This document shows positions 17,273-27,344 of a stretch of DNA of 64,000 nucleotides, in pieces. The position numbers and the translations under genes were made by a program. The number at the start of each line of letters is the position of its first letter. Within the stretch, counting starts at the first letter, position 1. A model generated the notes under the pieces. The model was given only the letters and a program-made list of their open reading frames with translations. It was not told the DNA's origin and made no database searches. Where the stretch lies: contig NZ_BPMV01000001.1 of assembly GCF_019656655.1 (NCBI RefSeq), forward strand, positions 3,100,001-3,164,000, read 5' to 3'. The stretch comes from Tsukamurella sp. TY48 (lineage in GTDB: Bacteria; Actinomycetota; Actinomycetes; Mycobacteriales; Mycobacteriaceae).

Positions 17273-17278
17273 TAGCCT
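17273..17278 (+). promoter_or_regulatory. -10 box of sahH (leaderless)
   Basis: TAGCCT, seven bases, then GTG 17286. A leaderless mRNA leaves no room for a riboswitch. Confidence 0.55.
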
Positions 17279-17285
17279 GGAGCGC

Positions 17286-18752
<1,467 letters not shown>

Positions 18753-19493
18753 TCAGCGCACCATCGCTGAACTGACGCACACCCGCCACTCTCCGGACTC
18801 CCTCCGGAGGGTGGCGGTGTCGGTGATGGTCTGCGGCAACATCGCCGACTGAGCGATCGGCTCGATCGTCTCCTCCGCGGTGGCGGTGCCCGCATCCGCA
18901 TCGACCGACACCGAGTTCACGGTGACCTTCCAACTGCCGCCCGGCCCGATCAACGAATCGACCTCGGCGGCGAAGGTCTGCTGCGTGAACTGTTGCCGCA
19001 ACAACTGCTGATCGCTCGCGCAACGGGTAGCGATGAGCGCGTTCAGATCCCGCTTGTTCTGCGCCTGGATCTCGGCCTCGATGACCGCGCGGATCTGCGT
19101 CTCGTCGTCGCTTCCGCGGGACGACAGGATGATCCAGGTGGCGCCCACGATGATCGCGATGATCAGCGCGGTGGCTCCCGCGATGATCCAGATGGTCCGG
19201 TCGGTGTTCGGCGCCGGCGCGGGTGGCACGGGGCCCGGACCCGACGGTGCCCGCCCCGCGGCGTCTGGCACGACGGTGCCCGGTGCCGGCGTGGGGTAGG
19301 CGGGTACGGGGGCACCCTGTACGGGAGTGCCGGTCACGGCGCTGCCCGTGAGGAACGGGGTTCCCGCTGCGGAGACCGGACCGCCCTGTCCGTAGGCCGT
19401 GCGGGGCGGCTGCGGGGGCGCGATGCCCAGCTCCCGGTAGGTCTGCGGAGGCAGCACCGGGTAGAGCAGTTCCCGGGGATCAGTCGGGCGCAT
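18753..19493 (-). CDS. Proline-rich single-pass membrane protein, unknown function
   Basis: A 246-residue protein with a Pro/Gly/Ala-rich cytoplasmic N-terminus (about 1-98), one transmembrane helix (101-123, IWIIAGATALIIAIIVGATW) and an outside domain of about 120 residues. That domain looks like the SnoaL/DUF4878 type of mycobacterial Mce-associated or lumazine-binding-like proteins (DETQIRAVIEAEIQAQNKRD... GEWRVC), with two cysteines able to form a disulfide. The ATG overlaps the DUF1003 gene by 14 bases, so it is the last gene of the MgtE-like operon. I do not assign a function. Confidence 0.75.
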   Translation of the reverse strand: MRPTDPRELLYPVLPPQTYRELGIAPPQPPRTAYGQGGPVSAAGTPFLTGSAVTGTPVQGAPVPAYPTPAPGTVVPDAAGRAPSGPGPVPPAPAPNTDRTIWIIAGATALIIAIIVGATWIILSSRGSDDETQIRAVIEAEIQAQNKRDLNALIATRCASDQQLLRQQFTQQTFAAEVDSLIGPGGSWKVTVNSVSVDADAGTATAEETIEPIAQSAMLPQTITDTATLRRESGEWRVCVSSAMVR

Positions 19494-20007
19494 CGGACCG
19501 TTCCTTCGGTGCGTGCTGCGAATGCTCCATCGATTGCAGCAGGGCGGTGAGGGCGTCGAGCTTCTCGTGCACATCGTCGAGCTCGCGGCGGATGTAATCA
19601 CGGCTGGCGGCATCGCCCGCCGCCAGTCGCACCGAAGCCAGTTCGCGCGCAAGGAATTCGGTATCGGCCTTGGTCTGCGCAGCGCGCATCCGGTCCTCGT
19701 CGAGCGAGACCCGGTCGCGGCTCTCCTGCCGGTTCTGCGCCAGCAGGATGAGCGGCGCGGCGTACGCGGCCTGGGTGGAGAAGGCGAGGTTGAGCAGGAT
19801 GAACGGGTACGGATCGAACCGGAACGCCACCCAGCTGACGTTGATGGCGATCCACACGATCACGATCACCGTCTGGATCGCGAGATAGCGCCCGGTGCCC
19901 AGGAATCGGGCCACGCGTTCGGCGCCCTGGCCGATCATGTCCTCGCCCAGGTTGAGGCTGATGCTGCGGTTCAGCAGCGGTGTGTCGAGCCGTGATCGGT
20001 CGCTCAC
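19480..20007 (-). CDS. DUF1003 membrane protein
   Basis: A 175-residue protein with an N-terminal NLGEDMIGQGAERVARFLGT region, two membrane helices (about 42-60 and 67-86) and a charged, coiled-coil-like C-terminus (about 95-165). This matches DUF1003, a family often next to MgtE/CBS proteins. GTG 20007 overlaps the stop of the MgtE-like gene by four bases (GTGA), so both are co-translated. A role in metal or membrane homeostasis is inferred from that pairing only. Confidence 0.88.
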   Translation of the reverse strand: MSDRSRLDTPLLNRSISLNLGEDMIGQGAERVARFLGTGRYLAIQTVIVIVWIAINVSWVAFRFDPYPFILLNLAFSTQAAYAAPLILLAQNRQESRDRVSLDEDRMRAAQTKADTEFLARELASVRLAAGDAASRDYIRRELDDVHEKLDALTALLQSMEHSQHAPKERSDAPD

Positions 20008-21278
20008 TTGGCCTCCTCGATGTCCTCGTCGCGCCAGTCCTCGGGCAGCAGGTGGTCGAGGAGGTCGTCCACCGAAACCGCTCCCAACATGTGGTTCTCG
20101 GTGTCGATCACCGGGCCCGCCACCAGGTTGTACGCCGCGAAGTAGCGGGTCACATCGCCCAGCGGATCGTCGGGACTGAGCTTGGGCAGATCGGTGTCGA
20201 CGATGCCGCCCACCAGATTCGCGGGCGGCTCACGCAGCAGCTTCTGCAGGTGCACGGCACCGATGTACCGCCCGGTGGGCGTGGCCGTCGGCGGCCGGAC
20301 CACGAAGACCATGCTCGCCAGCGCGGGGGTGATATCGGGATTGCGCGCCCTGGCAAGGGCTTCGGCCACCGTGGTCGACGGGGTGACCACGATCGGCTCC
20401 GGCGTCATCATGCCGCCCGCGGTGTACGGGGAGAAGGTGAGCAGTCGTCGCACGGTCCCCGAGTCCTCGGGATCCATCACGGTGAGCAGCTCCTCGCGCT
20501 GCCACACCGGCAGCTCACCGAGGAGGTCGGCGGCATCGTCGGGGTCCATGGCCTCGAGCACGTCGGCGGCGCGCGGCTTGGACAGGTGCGCGATCACCTC
20601 GGTCTGATCGTCGGTGCCGAGCTCCTGCAGGATGTCGGCGAGGCGCTCGTCGTCGAACGCTGCCGCGATCGCGAGCCGGCGCTCCGTGGGCAGCTCGCGC
20701 AGGGCCTGCGCCACATCGGTGGCGCGCATGTCGTCGTACATGGTGAGCGCGTCGGCCACGTCCTGATCGGTGCCCGTGAGCGCCGTCGAGGTGAATCCGG
20801 TGATGTGCGACAGGTCCACGACGTGCACACCGCCCCGTCGACCCAGGCTCCGGCCACGCACGCGCACCGCGAGCCGGTGCACCACCCAGTCCCGGGTGCG
20901 GGTCTGCTCGATCCCCACATCGACGACGGAGGCGTCGGAACCGTCGTAGGTCTCGCCGGGCTCATCCACCCGGACGCGGGTACCGAGCACCTGGCCGAGC
21001 ACGAGGGCCTCACCGGTCCGCAGGTGCAGGCGGCGCAGGCTGACCGACCCGGTGTTCAGGGTGACGGCGGCCGCTTCGATGCTGGTCACGCGCAGCATGG
21101 GGACGAAGATGCGGCGGCGGTTGGCGAGCTCGACCGCAAGTCCCAGGACCCGCGGCGCCTTCCGGTCGGAGCGCAGGCCGATCACGGCATCGCGGACTCG
21201 GCCGATGGACTCGCCGTCCGGACCCACCACGGGGAGGCCGGCGAGTCGTGCCACGAATACTCTGGAGACAGCCGACAT
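20004..21278 (-). CDS. MgtE N-terminal / CBS-domain protein without a transport domain
   Basis: A 424-residue protein with a PRC-barrel-like N-terminus (about 1-140; FVARLAGLPVVGPDGESIGR), an MgtE-N superhelical domain (about 155-275; repeated LRELPTERRLAIAAAFDDERLADILQEL and LLGELPVWQREELLTVMDPE) and two CBS repeats (about 290-410; YTAGGMMTPEPIVV, GAVSVDDLLDHLLPEDW). The five-helix MgtE channel domain is missing, so it is probably a magnesium or nucleotide sensor rather than a channel. ATG 21278 is fixed by a TACCCT box seven bases upstream. Confidence 0.88.
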   Translation of the reverse strand: MSAVSRVFVARLAGLPVVGPDGESIGRVRDAVIGLRSDRKAPRVLGLAVELANRRRIFVPMLRVTSIEAAAVTLNTGSVSLRRLHLRTGEALVLGQVLGTRVRVDEPGETYDGSDASVVDVGIEQTRTRDWVVHRLAVRVRGRSLGRRGGVHVVDLSHITGFTSTALTGTDQDVADALTMYDDMRATDVAQALRELPTERRLAIAAAFDDERLADILQELGTDDQTEVIAHLSKPRAADVLEAMDPDDAADLLGELPVWQREELLTVMDPEDSGTVRRLLTFSPYTAGGMMTPEPIVVTPSTTVAEALARARNPDITPALASMVFVVRPPTATPTGRYIGAVHLQKLLREPPANLVGGIVDTDLPKLSPDDPLGDVTRYFAAYNLVAGPVIDTENHMLGAVSVDDLLDHLLPEDWRDEDIEEAK

Positions 21279-21285
21279 GGTCTTC

Positions 21286-21291
21286 AGGGTA
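21286..21291 (-). promoter_or_regulatory. -10 box of the MgtE/CBS gene (leaderless)
   Basis: On the minus strand TACCCT, seven bases, then ATG 21278. Confidence 0.5.
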
Positions 21292-21330
21292 GTTTCGTTT
21301 CCGACGTCGCATGCGAAGGAGGGCGCCGAA

Positions 21331-21852
21331 ATGTCCAATCCGTTGTCCGGACCCGCGGGCCAGAACCAACCGGGGGCCGCCGGTGGGCGCAGGCTCCCGA
21401 CGAAGCCGAACGGCTGGCCGATCGGCTCCTACAACACCTACGCCGAGGCGCAGCGCGCCGTGGACTACCTCTCCGATCAGCAGTTCCCGGTGGAGAACGT
21501 GACCATCGTGGGTGTCGACCTGATGCAGGTCGAGCGCATCACGGGCCGCCTGACCTGGGGACGCGTGCTCGGTGCCGGTGCCGGCTCGGGCGCCTGGCTG
21601 GGCCTGTTCCTCGGTCTGCTCGTGGGGCTTTTCGTGGGCGGCGGCGATGCCCTGTTCTCGACGGTGATCGCGGGTGTCATCGGCGGTGTCATCTTCGGAT
21701 TGATCACGACGGCCGTGCCCTACGCCGCGTCCCGGGGGACCCGGGACTTCTCCTCGACGATGCAGCTGGTGGCCGGTCGCTACGACGTGCTGTGCGATCC
21801 GCACCACGCCGAGCAGGCCCGCGACATGCTCGCCCGCCTCAACATCCAGTAG
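21331..21852 (+). CDS. General stress protein 17M-like membrane protein
   Basis: A 173-residue protein. Residues about 28-70 (WPIGSYNTYAEAQRAVDYLS) match the general stress protein 17M (GsiB/YflT-like) domain. Two glycine-rich hydrophobic segments follow (about 75-130, GAWLGLFLGLLVGLFVG), then a C-terminal ferredoxin-like half (GRYDVLCDPHHAEQARDML). The ATG follows GAAGGAGGGCG. It is divergent from the MgtE/CBS operon and ends in a strong terminator. In mycobacteria the homologue precedes lpqY. Confidence 0.85.
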   Translation: MSNPLSGPAGQNQPGAAGGRRLPTKPNGWPIGSYNTYAEAQRAVDYLSDQQFPVENVTIVGVDLMQVERITGRLTWGRVLGAGAGSGAWLGLFLGLLVGLFVGGGDALFSTVIAGVIGGVIFGLITTAVPYAASRGTRDFSSTMQLVAGRYDVLCDPHHAEQARDMLARLNIQ

Positions 21853-21870
21853 CCGCTTCAGCGGTCGATG

Positions 21871-21905
21871 ACGCCGCCCGCCACGTGACTTGTGGCGGGC
21901 GGCGT
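21871..21905 (+). terminator. Rho-independent terminator
   Basis: Perfect 14-base-pair hairpin: ACGCCGCCCGCCAC (21871-21884), loop GTGACTT, GTGGCGGGCGGCGT (21892-21905), followed by TTCGTCGTT, 19 bases after the stop of the stress protein gene. Confidence 0.85.
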
Positions 21906-22079
21906 TTCGTCGTTCGCGGACCGTAGCTCCCTGCCGGGGCGTGGTCTCCCCGTCGAACAACGGCGTCCCCGGGTCGGCTGCAGGGGGGAGACCATGACAC
22001 GTAGGGGAGGCCGCGTCCCAGGTGGGAGCTGGCGGGGGTGGATGGGGCGGCGGCATCGGTGAAGATCGCGTGGAAGCTG

Positions 22080-22108
22080 TTTACCGAGTCCCAGAGTCCT
22101 GCTAAATT
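22080..22108 (+). promoter_or_regulatory. Promoter of the diiron oxygenase gene
   Basis: TTTACC (22080-22085), 17-base spacer, TAAATT (22103-22108). The leader of about 30 bases carries GAGGAGG at 22131. The 170 bases between the terminator and this promoter hold only a doubtful 22-codon frame (21994-22062). Confidence 0.5.
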
Positions 22109-22143
22109 GCGGAGAGGTGATAGAAATCACGAGGAGGACTCTC

Positions 22144-23142
22144 ATGGCGGACATCCTGGGGCGCACCGGCGCCACGGCCTTCGATCAGCGATACGTCGAT
22201 ACGCTCGCCGATCTGTCCGACGGCTCGGTGCACCGTCGATTCGATCCCTACCTGGACATCGACTGGGACTCCCCGGAGCTGCGGCTCGATCCGAACGACC
22301 CGCGCTGGGTGCTGCCCCCGACGCTCGACTCGCTCGGTGCCACCCAGTGGTACCGCGACCTGCCGCTGGAGCGGCGGATCGAGATCGGGAAGTGGCGGAT
22401 GGCCAACACCATCAAGGTGGGTGCCGCCTTCGAGTCCATCCTGATCCGCGGAATGATGCAGTACATCATGAAGCTCCCGAACAAGTCGCCGGAGTTCCGC
22501 TACTGCCTCCACGAGATGACGGAGGAGTGCAACCACATCCAGATGTTCCAGGAGCTGGTGAACCGCATCGATGTGGACGTCCCGGGGATGCGCAAGCGAT
22601 TCCGCCGCGCGTCACCGATGATCGGCGTGCTCGGGGGCTACGCGCACGTGATCCTGTTCATGGGCATCCTCGGTGGTGAGGAGCCGATCGATCACTACCA
22701 GAAGGCGATCATGCGCCACGGTGGCGACATTCCGCCGCTGGTGCTGCGCACCATGCAGATCCACGTGGCCGAGGAAGCCCGCCACATCTCCTTCGCGCAC
22801 GAATTCCTGCACGCGCACCTGCAGGGGATGACCAAGCGGCAGAAGCGGATCTGCGCCGTGGCCTTCCCGCTCGCGATGCGCTGGCTGGTGGGGGAGATCT
22901 TCACCCCGCCGAAGGAGTTCTTCGAGAAGTTCGAGGTGCCCCGCGAGGTGCGCCGCGAGGCGTTCTGGCGCGGCCCCACCGCGCGGGCCCTCCTCAACGA
23001 CTACTTCGCCGAGATGCGGGCGCTGGCCGACGACCTCGGATTGATGACGCCCACGGGCCGACGGATCTGGAAGCTGCTCAAGATCGACGGACATCACGCC
23101 AGGTACCGGGGCGAGCCCACCCGTCCCGCGCAGGTGGCGTGA
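22144..23142 (+). CDS. AurF-like diiron oxygenase (ferritin-like)
   Basis: A 332-residue all-helical protein with the paired carboxylate/histidine motifs of the AurF (PF11583) N-oxygenase family: HEMTEECNHIQMFQEL (about residue 125), HVAEEARHISFAHEFL (about 213) and a further E near AAFESILIRG (about 96). Glu and His residues in these helices would bind two irons. Start ATG 22144 lies six bases after GAGGAGG; GTG 22117 would add nine residues. Family members oxidise amines or hydroxylate acyl substrates; the substrate here is unknown. A TetR gene follows 51 bases downstream. Confidence 0.85.
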   Translation: MADILGRTGATAFDQRYVDTLADLSDGSVHRRFDPYLDIDWDSPELRLDPNDPRWVLPPTLDSLGATQWYRDLPLERRIEIGKWRMANTIKVGAAFESILIRGMMQYIMKLPNKSPEFRYCLHEMTEECNHIQMFQELVNRIDVDVPGMRKRFRRASPMIGVLGGYAHVILFMGILGGEEPIDHYQKAIMRHGGDIPPLVLRTMQIHVAEEARHISFAHEFLHAHLQGMTKRQKRICAVAFPLAMRWLVGEIFTPPKEFFEKFEVPREVRREAFWRGPTARALLNDYFAEMRALADDLGLMTPTGRRIWKLLKIDGHHARYRGEPTRPAQVA

Positions 23143-23179
23143 TCGCCGGCGGCTCGCGCTGGGGTGCGCCGGTGACGCG

Positions 23180-23185
23180 TAGCAT
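23180..23185 (+). promoter_or_regulatory. -10 box of the TetR gene at 23194 (leaderless)
   Basis: TAGCAT, eight bases, then ATG 23194; no ribosome-binding site in between. Confidence 0.45.
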
Positions 23186-23193
23186 CGGCCGGT

Positions 23194-23937
23194 ATGGCCA
23201 CGCACACCGAGGAGCCCGGCTCCGGGTACGAGCTGCGCTGGCGTGAACACAATTCGCAGCGCCGCGATCTGATCCTGCGCGCGGCGGCGGGGCTCGTCGA
23301 GGAGTCAGCGCCCGGTGCCCCGATCTCGGTGCAGCGCATCGCCGACCGCGCCGGACTCGTGAAATCGGTGGTGTACCGCCAGTTCAAGAGCAAAGACGAT
23401 CTCGCGCGTGCGCTGCGCGGCTACGTCGTCGACGCTTTCGCCGCCGAACTCGAGGCCGATCTCGACATCTCCTCGGGAAGTCTCCGGGAGATCCTGCGGC
23501 GTTCGGTCGCCTCGGCGGCCGGCTGGATGCAGGACAATCCGCGCCTGGTGGACCTGTTGCGTTCCGGTCCGTCCGAGGCCGCGCCCGACGCCCCCGATGC
23601 CATGAGCGATCTCAAACAACGCATCGTGACGCGCGCCCGCGCCACCATCGACGGCATCGCCGCACTCACGGGGCTCGACGCCACAGGCTTCGCGGCGGTT
23701 CCCTTCGTCGTGTTCACGATGGTGGAGGCCACGCTCACCAGCTGGGTGCGCGGCGAGGCCCCGATCCGGGGCCAAACCCGGTCCGAGGTGGTCGAATCGC
23801 TCACGGGCATCACGTGGTTCGTGCTCGACGGTGCCGCGCGAGGCGTGGGGATCGAGGTGGACCCGGACATCGAGTTCAGCACGGTGCTGCACCAGCTCAC
23901 CGAACGCCCCGGCACCGACCCACGGTCCGGAGGATGA
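23194..23937 (+). CDS. TetR-family transcriptional regulator
   Basis: A 247-residue regulator with the N-terminal helix-turn-helix at about 22-70 (RRDLILRAAAGLVEE... ISVQRIADRAGLVKSVVYRQFKSKDDLARAL). The C-terminal ligand domain is helical and not assignable. It has its own leaderless-type promoter and follows the diiron oxygenase, which it may regulate. No clear palindrome was found in the short gap; the target could be elsewhere. Confidence 0.92.
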   Translation: MATHTEEPGSGYELRWREHNSQRRDLILRAAAGLVEESAPGAPISVQRIADRAGLVKSVVYRQFKSKDDLARALRGYVVDAFAAELEADLDISSGSLREILRRSVASAAGWMQDNPRLVDLLRSGPSEAAPDAPDAMSDLKQRIVTRARATIDGIAALTGLDATGFAAVPFVVFTMVEATLTSWVRGEAPIRGQTRSEVVESLTGITWFVLDGAARGVGIEVDPDIEFSTVLHQLTERPGTDPRSGG

Positions 23938-24009
23938 CGGCACCGTCGGGCGATTCCCGGGCTCTGCGCAATCCGGACGCCCGATCTGGCACGATAATGC
24001 CGAATGTGG

Positions 24010-24038
24010 TTCACCTCACCGCTCGCGTCCGCTAGCTT
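24010..24038 (+). promoter_or_regulatory. Promoter of the lpqY-sugABC operon
   Basis: TTCACC (24010-24015), 17-base spacer, TAGCTT (24033-24038). A GATAAT at 23993 is an alternative -10. The leader of about 45 bases ends in TTTAGGAGG before GTG 24086. Confidence 0.45.
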
Positions 24039-24085
24039 TCGTGCTGCGACGCCTCCGGTCGAGGGGCGGCTTTAGGAGGCGGCGC

Positions 24086-25537
24086 GTGACGACCGGACCG
24101 AGATCAGGGTTCACCCCTGGGCGAACCGCGAAGCTGGCCGCTGCCGGCCTCGCCGCCACGATGGGGGTGACCATCCTCGCGGGCTGCGGCGCGAAGGAGG
24201 ACGGCGTCACGCTCAACGTGTACGCCCCCGCCGACGGCGCCACGCTCGTCAAGGAGGTGGCGCAGGACTGTTCCACCACCGACTACAAGGTGGTCGGCCA
24301 CGCCCTGCCGAAGAGTGCGGACGATCAGCGCCTCCAGCTCGCCCGGCGCGCCACCGGCAACGACCGGACCATGGACCTGATGGGCCTGGACGTGAACTGG
24401 ACCGCCGAGTTCGCGGAGGCGGGATGGATCCTGCCGCTGCCCGAGGCGCTCACCCGCACGGCGCAGAAGACGGTGCTCGCCGGCCCGCTGAAGACGGCGA
24501 TGTGGCAGGACACGCAGTACGCCGCGCCGGCGTGGACCAACACGCAGCTGCTCTGGTATCGCAAGGACTCGCTGGAGAAGGTGCTGGGCCGCAAGATCGG
24601 TCCGGCCGCGCCGAAGCTCACCTGGGACCAGGTGGTGGAGTACGCGGGTAAGTCGGGCGCGCTCGGCGGGCCGACCCAGATCGAAGCACAGGCGGCGCAG
24701 TACGAGGGCGTGGTCGTGTGGTTCAACTCCCTGCTCGAGAGCGCGGGCGGCCGCATGCTGGCCGACGACGGCAAGACGGTGACCCTCACCGACACACCGG
24801 AGCACCGGGCCGCCACCGTCAAGGCGCTGAGCATCATGAAGTCGATCGCCACCGCACCCGGCCGCGATCCGTCGTTCACTCAGCTCAAGGAAGGCGAGTC
24901 CCGCCTGGCGATGGAATCGGGCAAGGCGATCTTCCAGGTGAACTGGCCCTTCGTGTTCGCGGGCATCAAGCAGAACGCCGCCGCCGGCTCGGTGCCCTTC
25001 CTGCCCGAGCTCACCAAGTACGACGCGCTGCTCAATCCGGCGAAGGACGATAAGAACCCGCCGGAGCCCACGGTCGGCCAGCTCAACGAGATCAACAACC
25101 TGACACGGCAGAAGTTCGACTTCGCGCCGTACCCGTCGGTGATCCCGGGCAAGCCGGCGAAGACCACGGTGGGCGGCATCAACTTCGCCGTCGCGAAGAC
25201 CACCCGGTACGAGAAGCAGGCCTTCGAAGCGCTGGCCTGCCTGACCAACGAGTCGGCCGAGCGCAAGTACGCGGTCAAGGGCGGTACCCCGCCGGTGCTG
25301 CCGAAGCTGTACGACGATCCGGAGTTCCGCAAGGCCTACCCGATGGCCACGCTGATCCGGGACCAGTTGCAGGAGAACACCTCCGCGGTCCGGCCCATCA
25401 CGCCGCAGTACACGGCGATGTCCACCCTGCTCCAGGCCACCCTCGCCCCCGTGGGCTCGTGGGACCCGGAGCAGCTGGCGGACAAGCTGACCGACGCCGC
25501 TGAGAAGGCCATGAACGGAAAGGGCCTGGTGCCATGA
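24086..25537 (+). CDS. lpqY: Trehalose-binding lipoprotein LpqY
   Basis: A 483-residue extracytoplasmic binding protein of the trehalose importer. The signal peptide ends in the lipobox TILAGC with Cys34 as the lipidated residue. The mature part is a family-1 solute-binding fold, with MDLMGLDVNWTAEFAEAGW and FQVNWPFVFAG as typical segments. Family knowledge: LpqY-SugABC recovers trehalose released by mycolyltransferases, which implies a mycolic-acid bacterium. GTG 24086 lies after AGGAGG. Its stop overlaps sugA (ATGA). Confidence 0.95.
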   Translation: MTTGPRSGFTPGRTAKLAAAGLAATMGVTILAGCGAKEDGVTLNVYAPADGATLVKEVAQDCSTTDYKVVGHALPKSADDQRLQLARRATGNDRTMDLMGLDVNWTAEFAEAGWILPLPEALTRTAQKTVLAGPLKTAMWQDTQYAAPAWTNTQLLWYRKDSLEKVLGRKIGPAAPKLTWDQVVEYAGKSGALGGPTQIEAQAAQYEGVVVWFNSLLESAGGRMLADDGKTVTLTDTPEHRAATVKALSIMKSIATAPGRDPSFTQLKEGESRLAMESGKAIFQVNWPFVFAGIKQNAAAGSVPFLPELTKYDALLNPAKDDKNPPEPTVGQLNEINNLTRQKFDFAPYPSVIPGKPAKTTVGGINFAVAKTTRYEKQAFEALACLTNESAERKYAVKGGTPPVLPKLYDDPEFRKAYPMATLIRDQLQENTSAVRPITPQYTAMSTLLQATLAPVGSWDPEQLADKLTDAAEKAMNGKGLVP

Positions 25538-26472
25538 CATCCGGACCGACCGCCACAGTGGAGCGGATCGAACCCGCCCCCGCTCCCGCGAGCGAGGGGC
25601 AGCGCGCGGAGAAGCGCCTGGGCCTGATGCTCATCGCCCCCGCCGCGATCGTCATGCTGGCCGTGACGGCGTACCCGATCGTCTACGCCTTCTGGCTGAG
25701 CCTGCAGAAGTCGTCGCTGGCCGCTCCCGGCCAGGACGAGTTCGTCGGTTTCAGCAACTACGGCACCGTGCTGCAGGACGGCTACTGGTGGCAGGCACTG
25801 GGCATGACCTCGTTGATCACCGTGATCTCGGTGGCGATCGAGTTCGTGCTCGGCCTGGCGATCGCGCTGGTGATGCACCGCACCATCGTCGGTAAGGGCG
25901 TGGTGCGCACCGTGGTGCTGATCCCGTACGGCATCGTCACCGTGGTCGCCGCGTTCTCCTGGTTCTACGCCTGGACTCCGGGGACCGGTTATCTTGCGAA
26001 CCTGCTGCCCACCGGGTCGGCCCCGCTCACCGAGCAGTGGCCGTCGGTGGCGATCATCATCCTGGCCGAGGTGTGGAAGACCACGCCGTTCATGGCGCTG
26101 CTGCTGCTCTCCGGCCTGGCCCTGGTGCCCGACGATCTGCTCAAGGCCGCCGCGCTCGACGGCGCCGGACCGTGGACCCGCCTGACCAAGATCATCATTC
26201 CGCTGATGAAGCCGGCGATCCTGGTGGCGCTGCTGTTCCGCACGCTGGACGCGTTCCGGATCTTCGACAACATCTACATCCTGACCAACGGCAGCAACGG
26301 AACGGGGTCGGTATCGATCCTGGGGTACGACAACCTGTTCAAGGCCTTCAACCTGGGTGTGGGATCGGCGATCTCGGTGCTGATCTTCATCTGCGTCGCG
26401 ATCATCGCGTTCATCTTCATCAAGGCGTTCGGCACCGCCGTGCCGGGGTCCGACTCGGACGATCGACGGTAG
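25534..26472 (+). CDS. sugA: Trehalose ABC transporter permease SugA
   Basis: A 312-residue inner-membrane permease with six predicted helices of the MalF type. The cytoplasmic EAA loop that contacts the ATPase reads [19 protein letters not shown] (about residue 202). The ATG overlaps the lpqY stop by four bases, and sugB starts ten bases after its stop. It forms the channel with SugB. Confidence 0.95.
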   Translation: MTSGPTATVERIEPAPAPASEGQRAEKRLGLMLIAPAAIVMLAVTAYPIVYAFWLSLQKSSLAAPGQDEFVGFSNYGTVLQDGYWWQALGMTSLITVISVAIEFVLGLAIALVMHRTIVGKGVVRTVVLIPYGIVTVVAAFSWFYAWTPGTGYLANLLPTGSAPLTEQWPSVAIIILAEVWKTTPFMALLLLSGLALVPDDLLKAAALDGAGPWTRLTKIIIPLMKPAILVALLFRTLDAFRIFDNIYILTNGSNGTGSVSILGYDNLFKAFNLGVGSAISVLIFICVAIIAFIFIKAFGTAVPGSDSDDRR

Positions 26473-26482
26473 GGGAAACGAT

Positions 26483-27316
26483 ATGGCTGCCAATACCGCC
26501 GGCCGCAAGCTGGCCTGGAGCGCGATCGACCTTCTGGTGATCGCCTACGCGCTGATCCCCGTGCTGTGGATCATCTCGCTGTCGTTCAAGCCGGTCGCCA
26601 CCGTCGGCGACGGGAAACTGATCCCGACCAACCCGACGTGGGAGAACTACACCGCGATCTTCTCCGGCAACGGATTCGTGCGGCCGCTGGTGAACTCGAT
26701 CGGCATCGCGCTGATCTCCACGGTGATCGCCGTGATCATCGGCATGTTCGCCGCGTACGCCGTGGCGCGGTTGCAGTTCCCGGGCAAGAAGCTGTTCGTG
26801 GGCGCGGCGCTGCTGATCGCGATGTTCCCGCAGGTCTCGCTGATCTCGCCGCTGTTCAACATCGAGCGCAAGATCGGCCTGTTCGACACCTGGCCCGGCC
26901 TGATCCTGCCGTACATCACCTTCGCGCTGCCGCTCACGGTGTACACACTCTCGGCGTTCTTCCGCGAGATCCCCTGGGAGCTGGAGAAGGCCGCGAAGAT
27001 GGACGGCGCCACCCCGGCGCAGGCCTTCCGCCAGGTGATCGCGCCGCTCGCCGCCCCGGGCGTGGTGACCGCGGCCATCCTGGTGTTCATCTTCTGCTGG
27101 AACGATCTGCTGTTCGCGTTGTCGTTGACCGCGACGGATTCGTCGATCACCGCCCCGGTGGCGATCGTGAACTTCACCGGCAGCAGCGAATTCGAAACTC
27201 CCACCGGTTCCATCTCCGCGGCAGCGGTGATCGTGACCATCCCCATCATCATCTTCGTGCTGATCTTCCAGCGACGGATCGTGGCCGGTCTGACCTCCGG
27301 CGCGGTCAAGGGCTGA
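26483..27316 (+). CDS. sugB: Trehalose ABC transporter permease SugB
   Basis: A 277-residue MalG-type permease with six helices. The EAA loop reads [19 protein letters not shown] (about residue 170). GTAGGGGAAACG precedes the ATG. It pairs with SugA to form the trehalose channel. Confidence 0.95.
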   Translation: MAANTAGRKLAWSAIDLLVIAYALIPVLWIISLSFKPVATVGDGKLIPTNPTWENYTAIFSGNGFVRPLVNSIGIALISTVIAVIIGMFAAYAVARLQFPGKKLFVGAALLIAMFPQVSLISPLFNIERKIGLFDTWPGLILPYITFALPLTVYTLSAFFREIPWELEKAAKMDGATPAQAFRQVIAPLAAPGVVTAAILVFIFCWNDLLFALSLTATDSSITAPVAIVNFTGSSEFETPTGSISAAAVIVTIPIIIFVLIFQRRIVAGLTSGAVKG

Positions 27317-27344
27317 CGCCGGAAAGTACTCAAGGAGCAAAACT

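Noticed and set aside
17171-17285. SAM or SAH riboswitch upstream of sahH
   Set aside because: The TAGCCT box seven bases before the GTG implies a leaderless mRNA, and no riboswitch-like pairing was seen.
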